This document shows, one piece after another, positions 5,669-7,128 of a stretch of 7,128 bases of DNA. How positions within the stretch are numbered: position 1 is the first letter of the stretch; the number at the start of each line of letters is the position of its first letter. The stretch spans positions 1 through 7,128 of the forward strand of contig QBUN01000299.1 in assembly GCA_013180565.1 (NCBI GenBank), given 5' to 3'. The position numbers were made by a program, and so were the translations under genes. This DNA is from Candidatus Methanophaga sp. GoMg3.2. Lineage in GTDB: Archaea > Halobacteriota > Syntropharchaeia > Alkanophagales > Methanospirareceae. The notes beneath the pieces are model-generated. The model was not told the DNA's origin. It worked only from the letters and a program-made list of their open reading frames with translations, and searched no databases.

Positions 5669-6072
5669 TCGCCATTTTTGTGCTGGCACAGAAATCGGTT
5701 GCAATTGCCGATAAAGTGAAAAAAATGCTGTTAGAGAGCGGGTTCGACACAGAACTGATATGCTCAGAAAAGATTTCTTGCAATAGCGCAGATGAGAATG
5801 TGAAAAGTGTTTACAGTGCGATACGGGAACGTTTCCGAGCGAAGAAGAACATTGTCGCTATTCTGCCTATGGGCGTAGTTGTTAGGGCGATAGAACCGAA
5901 GAAAAAAACCGAAGACCCATGGGTGGTCTGCATAGAGGAGAACGGCAGATATGTTATTCCTGTGTTGAACGGGCATAGAGGCGCGAACGAATTTGCAACG
6001 CTTATTTCAGATGCGATTTCGGCACAAGTAGTGATAACAACTTCCGAGGAACCCTACGCCCACTCGGAATAA
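5665..6072 (+). CDS. cbiG: Truncated CbiG (cobalt-precorrin-5A hydrolase), N-terminal domain only
   Basis: This 135-residue ORF starts at GTG 5665, with GGGGGT at 5651-5656 as ribosome site, and overlaps cbiF. It carries the CbiG N-terminal domain: AILPMGVVVRAI, a segment matching the family's VVxxxExGRxVIPxLxGHxGAN pattern, and VITTSEE. Full CbiG proteins are about 300-350 residues, with a linker and a conserved C-terminal domain. Here the frame ends seven codons after VITTSE at TAA 6070-6072, which lies inside the palindromic repeat at 6065-6086. The last residues (PYAHSE) therefore come from repeat or junction sequence, not from cbiG. The normal product opens the ring-A lactone and removes the C2 unit; this fragment is very likely non-functional unless another copy supplies the C-terminal domain. 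Confidence 0.85.
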   Translation: MIAIFVLAQKSVAIADKVKKMLLESGFDTELICSEKISCNSADENVKSVYSAIRERFRAKKNIVAILPMGVVVRAIEPKKKTEDPWVVCIEENGRYVIPVLNGHRGANEFATLISDAISAQVVITTSEEPYAHSE

Positions 6073-6086
6073 ATTGCGGGGCATCC
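6065..6086. repeat. 22-bp palindromic repeat, copy A (at the cbiG truncation point)
   Basis: The core CGGAATAAATTGCGGGGC followed by ATCC matches 6714-6735 at 20 of 22 positions in the same orientation. Weaker similarity extends about 12-16 bases upstream. The core is a near-palindrome, here spoiled by one mismatch. It contains the cbiG stop codon. Confidence 0.7.
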
Positions 6087-6264
6087 CTCGTAGTTTGTCG
6101 TGCCTCATCATAACAACCCGTTGAACTCATCAACGCTTATTTCAGCATCTCTTAACAGTTTTCTTAATAGTCCTTTGCCAAGAACTTTGTGTTTAGGAAT
6201 CGTTAACGGCTTTCTGCTCTTGTCAGATTTATGTCTCATGCGGATATGGCTCCCCTTTTGCCTT

Positions 6265-6274
6265 ACGACACGAC
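6265..6274. repeat. 5-bp tandem duplication that breaks hicA
   Basis: ACGAC occurs twice in a row (6265-6269, 6270-6274). With a single copy, the minus-strand reading is GYVVVRQKGSHIR, the HicA consensus. The net +5 bases cause the frameshift. Confidence 0.8.
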
Positions 6275-6321
6275 TACATAGCCCAACTTTTCAAAGCATT
6301 TAACCACCTTTTCTCCAGAAC

Positions 6322-6340
6322 TAACGGGCAATTTGCTCAT
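6322..6340. repeat. 19-bp repeat, copy 1: start region of hicA
   Basis: On the minus strand this encodes MSKLPV, the beginning of hicA. It matches 6387-6405 at 16 of 19 positions in direct orientation, 65 bases away. Confidence 0.55.
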
Positions 6341-6386
6341 GTCTCTATATCGTTGATAAGACTATTTAAAAGAAACGTTTACAAAA

Positions 6387-6405
6387 TAACAGGTAATTTG
6401 CTTAT
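6387..6405. repeat. 19-bp repeat, copy 2: relic hicA start at the hicB stop
   Basis: On the minus strand this reads ATA AGC AAA TTA CCT GTT, i.e. (I)SKLPV, and overlaps the hicB stop as ATAA. A single A-to-G change would restore ATGA, the usual hicB/hicA stop-start overlap. The similarity to hicA stops after about six codons. Confidence 0.5.
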
Positions 6406-6641
6406 ACTTCCACTGACACAACGTGGTAGCTGAACTCTTGGATTGTATCAAGCTGTTCCACAATTTCTTCCTTCTGCTCCTCAAGACACAGTTCAATCAC
6501 TTCGTGTATGTTTTTTAACGCTTCGTCCAGTGTTTTTCCCTGTGTATAGCATCCCGGAATAAGTGGACATTCTACCACAAAAAAACCATCTTCATCCTTC
6601 TCTACAAGAACCGGGAGCTGAACTTTTTTAGCCCCTATCAT
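6402..6641 (-). CDS. hicB: HicB-family antitoxin
   Basis: A 79-residue protein of the HicB/UPF0150 family: VLVEKDEDGFFVVECPLIPGCYTQGKTLDEALKNI is an almost ideal match to the family core (positions about 11-45), followed by a charged helix (EVIELCLEEQKEEI) and a short tail. The partial RNase-H-like fold binds and blocks HicA. No separate DNA-binding domain is visible, as in the short members. The start is ATG 6641: GGTGAT at 6652-6647 sits 5 bases before it. A TTG at 6647 would add two residues but overlaps that ribosome site. The frame is intact, unlike its partner hicA 61 bases downstream, so this is now an orphan antitoxin that could neutralise HicA encoded elsewhere. Confidence 0.88.
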   Translation of the reverse strand: MIGAKKVQLPVLVEKDEDGFFVVECPLIPGCYTQGKTLDEALKNIHEVIELCLEEQKEEIVEQLDTIQEFSYHVVSVEV

Positions 6642-6646
6642 TTTCA

Positions 6647-6652
6647 ATCACC
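6647..6652 (-). promoter_or_regulatory. Ribosome binding site of hicB
   Basis: The minus strand reads GGTGAT five bases before ATG 6641. It supports that start over the TTG at 6647. Confidence 0.6.
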
Positions 6653-6674
6653 ATTTTAATATTTCTTTTCCTTC

Positions 6675-6682
6675 TTAAATAT
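6675..6682 (-). promoter_or_regulatory. Possible TATA box of hicB
   Basis: ATATTTAA on the minus strand is centred about 38 bases before the hicB ATG, almost the same spacing as the cbiM promoter. The implied start of transcription near 6653 would leave a leader of about a dozen bases carrying the ribosome site. The surrounding AT-richness lowers confidence. Confidence 0.3.
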
Positions 6683-6702
6683 GTTTACTAAAAGCCCCAA
6701 CC

Positions 6703-6783
6703 TCACCACCACCCGGAATAAATTCCGAGGCATCCTTTTCCACTTTTTTCTAAGCAGATTATGTTATTGCCAATAGTCGCCAT
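6703..6783 (-). CDS. 26-codon ORF running into palindromic repeat copy B
   Basis: ATG 6783 is preceded at four bases by GAGGGGAT (6795-6788) and lies 14 bases after the stop of the upstream ORF. It begins MATIGNNIICLEKSGK; the remaining residues (GCLGIYSGWW) are encoded by the repeat, and TGA is at 6703-6705. It may be the 5' stub of a gene cut by the repeat, as cbiG is on the other side, or simply chance. No family is recognised. Confidence 0.22.
   Translation of the reverse strand: MATIGNNIICLEKSGKGCLGIYSGWW
6714..6735. repeat. 22-bp palindromic repeat, copy B
   Basis: CGGAATAAATTCCGAGGC followed by ATCC. The core CGGAAT-AA-ATTCCG can form a perfect 6-bp hairpin stem. T-rich sequence follows on the plus strand (6736-6750), so it could also act as a terminator. 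It is in direct orientation to copy A, with the hicBA module between them. Palindromic ends of this kind are seen in IS200/IS605-type and MITE-like elements, but assignment to either is unproven. Confidence 0.65.
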
Positions 6784-6797
6784 TAATATCCCCTCTA

Positions 6798-6926
6798 TCA
6801 GCCCTTTAAGTCCTCCCTCAGCCCCTTAATCTCGTCCAATATCTTTGATAGCAACTCCTTCTCGTCTACTTTTGGCATTGGCTTTCCTTTTTTTACTTTA
6901 ACTCTGCTTCTGATTTCCTCTCTCAC
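6798..6926 (-). CDS. Short charged helical ORF, probably the displaced 3' end of the right-edge gene
   Basis: From GTG 6926 the minus strand encodes 42 residues including EEIRSRVKVKKGKPMPKVD and ELLSKILDEIKGLREDLKG, ending TGA 6798-6800. The tail looks like an amphipathic or coiled-coil helix. The frame is already open and protein-like upstream of the GTG (ASKIKNRDE), back to a stop at 6972-6974. It therefore overlaps and seems to continue the ORF that stops at 6941, one base out of register. I favour a single gene broken by a one-base indel; an independent small gene (starting at GTG 6926 or ATG 6878) is the alternative. Family not recognised. Confidence 0.4.
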   Translation of the reverse strand: MREEIRSRVKVKKGKPMPKVDEKELLSKILDEIKGLREDLKG

Positions 6927-6940
6927 TTCATCCCGATTTT

Positions 6941-7128
6941 TTATTTTTGATGCTTTTCTCCAAAAAGTTTGTTATAGAGCGAGGTGTACCAGGTTTTGTG
7001 TGTTTTTGCCTTTTCTTCGGCTATCACGGGAACAGTATCTGCCTTCTCGTAACCCTTCTGTCCTGATATATACTTCTCCCCGACTGAGGAAATTGATAAC
7101 GTTATAGAAAAGAAAATAGGCAGAAAAT
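6941..7128 (-). CDS. Edge-truncated protein with a hydrophobic N-proximal segment
   Basis: The minus strand is open from the right edge to TAA 6941-6943, about 62 codons with no start inside the window. It begins with a hydrophobic stretch (FLPIFFSITLSISSVG), which could be the end of a signal peptide or a membrane helix. A polar region follows (GEKYISGQKGYEKADTVP) and then WYTSLYNKLFGEK before the stop at HQK. The residue mix looks genuinely coding. The likely true C-terminus lies in the next frame (6798-6926), suggesting a frameshift near 6950. Product and family unknown; the hydrophobic start suggests an exported or membrane-anchored protein. Confidence 0.45.
   Translation of the reverse strand, partial: FLPIFFSITLSISSVGEKYISGQKGYEKADTVPVIAEEKAKTHKTWYTSLYNKLFGEKHQK

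Larger units (their letters stand above)
6108..6340 (-). pseudogene. hicA: HicA toxin, frameshifted by a 5-bp duplication
   Basis: The minus strand opens with MSKLPVSSGEKVV and runs through KCFEKLGYVVV, then hits TAA after 25 codons. From the duplication onward another frame gives VRQKGSHIRMRHKSD, then KPLTIPKHK and LLRKLLRDAEISVDEFNGLL, ending TGA at 6108-6110. Removing one of the two tandem ACGAC copies (6265-6274) restores a perfect 75-residue HicA with the catalytic His in GSHIR (residue 30). HicA is an mRNA-cleaving toxin with a dsRNA-binding-like fold. The lesion falls just before that histidine, so the product is inactive. Everything downstream is well preserved, so the mutation is probably recent, or else an assembly error. 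It lies downstream of hicB in a hicBA order. Confidence 0.85.

Noticed and set aside
6100..6303. 67-codon + strand ORF
   Set aside because: It is the antisense shadow of the hicA pseudogene.
6065..6735. CRISPR array
   Set aside because: Only two copies of the 22-bp repeat, about 630 bases apart with genes between; no regular spacer structure.
6736..6797. cbiG C-terminal half resuming after the repeat-bounded island
   Set aside because: None of the plus-strand frames after 6735 resembles the missing CbiG domain; the region reads better on the minus strand.

Overview
The window looks archaeal, most likely a strictly anaerobic euryarchaeote of the methanogen/ANME type. Three things suggest this: anaerobic (cobalt-early) corrinoid genes with a stand-alone CbiT, strong GGTGAT/AGGAGG-type ribosome sites, and BRE/TATA-like promoters with very short leaders. 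The lineage is an inference; no rRNA or other marker is present.

Region 1 (1-476): the tail of an unidentified + strand ORF (stop at 116-118), then about 350 bases without an intact gene. A degraded minus-strand reading frame may lie there. A BRE/TATA-like promoter is at 426-439. I saw no B12-box or other riboswitch signature.

Region 2 (477-6072): one tightly packed + strand operon for cobalt uptake and corrin-ring synthesis. Order: cbiM, a small two-helix membrane protein in the CbiN position, a 39-residue single-helix membrane ORF, cbiQ, cbiO, cbiT, cbiL, cbiF and the 5' part of cbiG. Most neighbours overlap by 4-8 bases. CbiM/Q/O form the ECF-type Co(II) transporter. CbiL, CbiF, CbiG and CbiT act on C20, C11, ring A and C15/C12 of the macrocycle. 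The other cbi genes (C, D, E, H) must lie elsewhere.

The compact layout is broken twice. First, cbiL has no stop of its own: it reads in frame into a complete GxxExxY-family (PD-(D/E)xK-like) domain. That domain is bracketed by about 25-bp inverted repeats at 4484-4510 and 4905-4929, which looks like a small mobile gene cassette inserted between cbiL and cbiF. Second, cbiG is cut after its N-terminal domain, exactly where a 22-bp palindromic repeat (6065-6086) begins; the repeat recurs at 6714-6735.

Region 3 (6065-6735): between those two direct repeats, on the minus strand, sits a HicBA toxin-antitoxin module. HicB is intact. HicA is frameshifted by a 5-bp tandem duplication (6265-6274). 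A relic of a second hicA start overlaps the hicB stop.

Region 4 (6703-7128): minus-strand reading frames of unknown function. An edge-truncated ORF with a hydrophobic segment stops at 6941 and seems to continue in another frame to 6798, suggesting a frameshifted gene. A 26-codon ORF then runs into the second palindromic repeat. Overall this is a conserved biosynthetic operon whose distal end has been eroded by small mobile or repetitive units.
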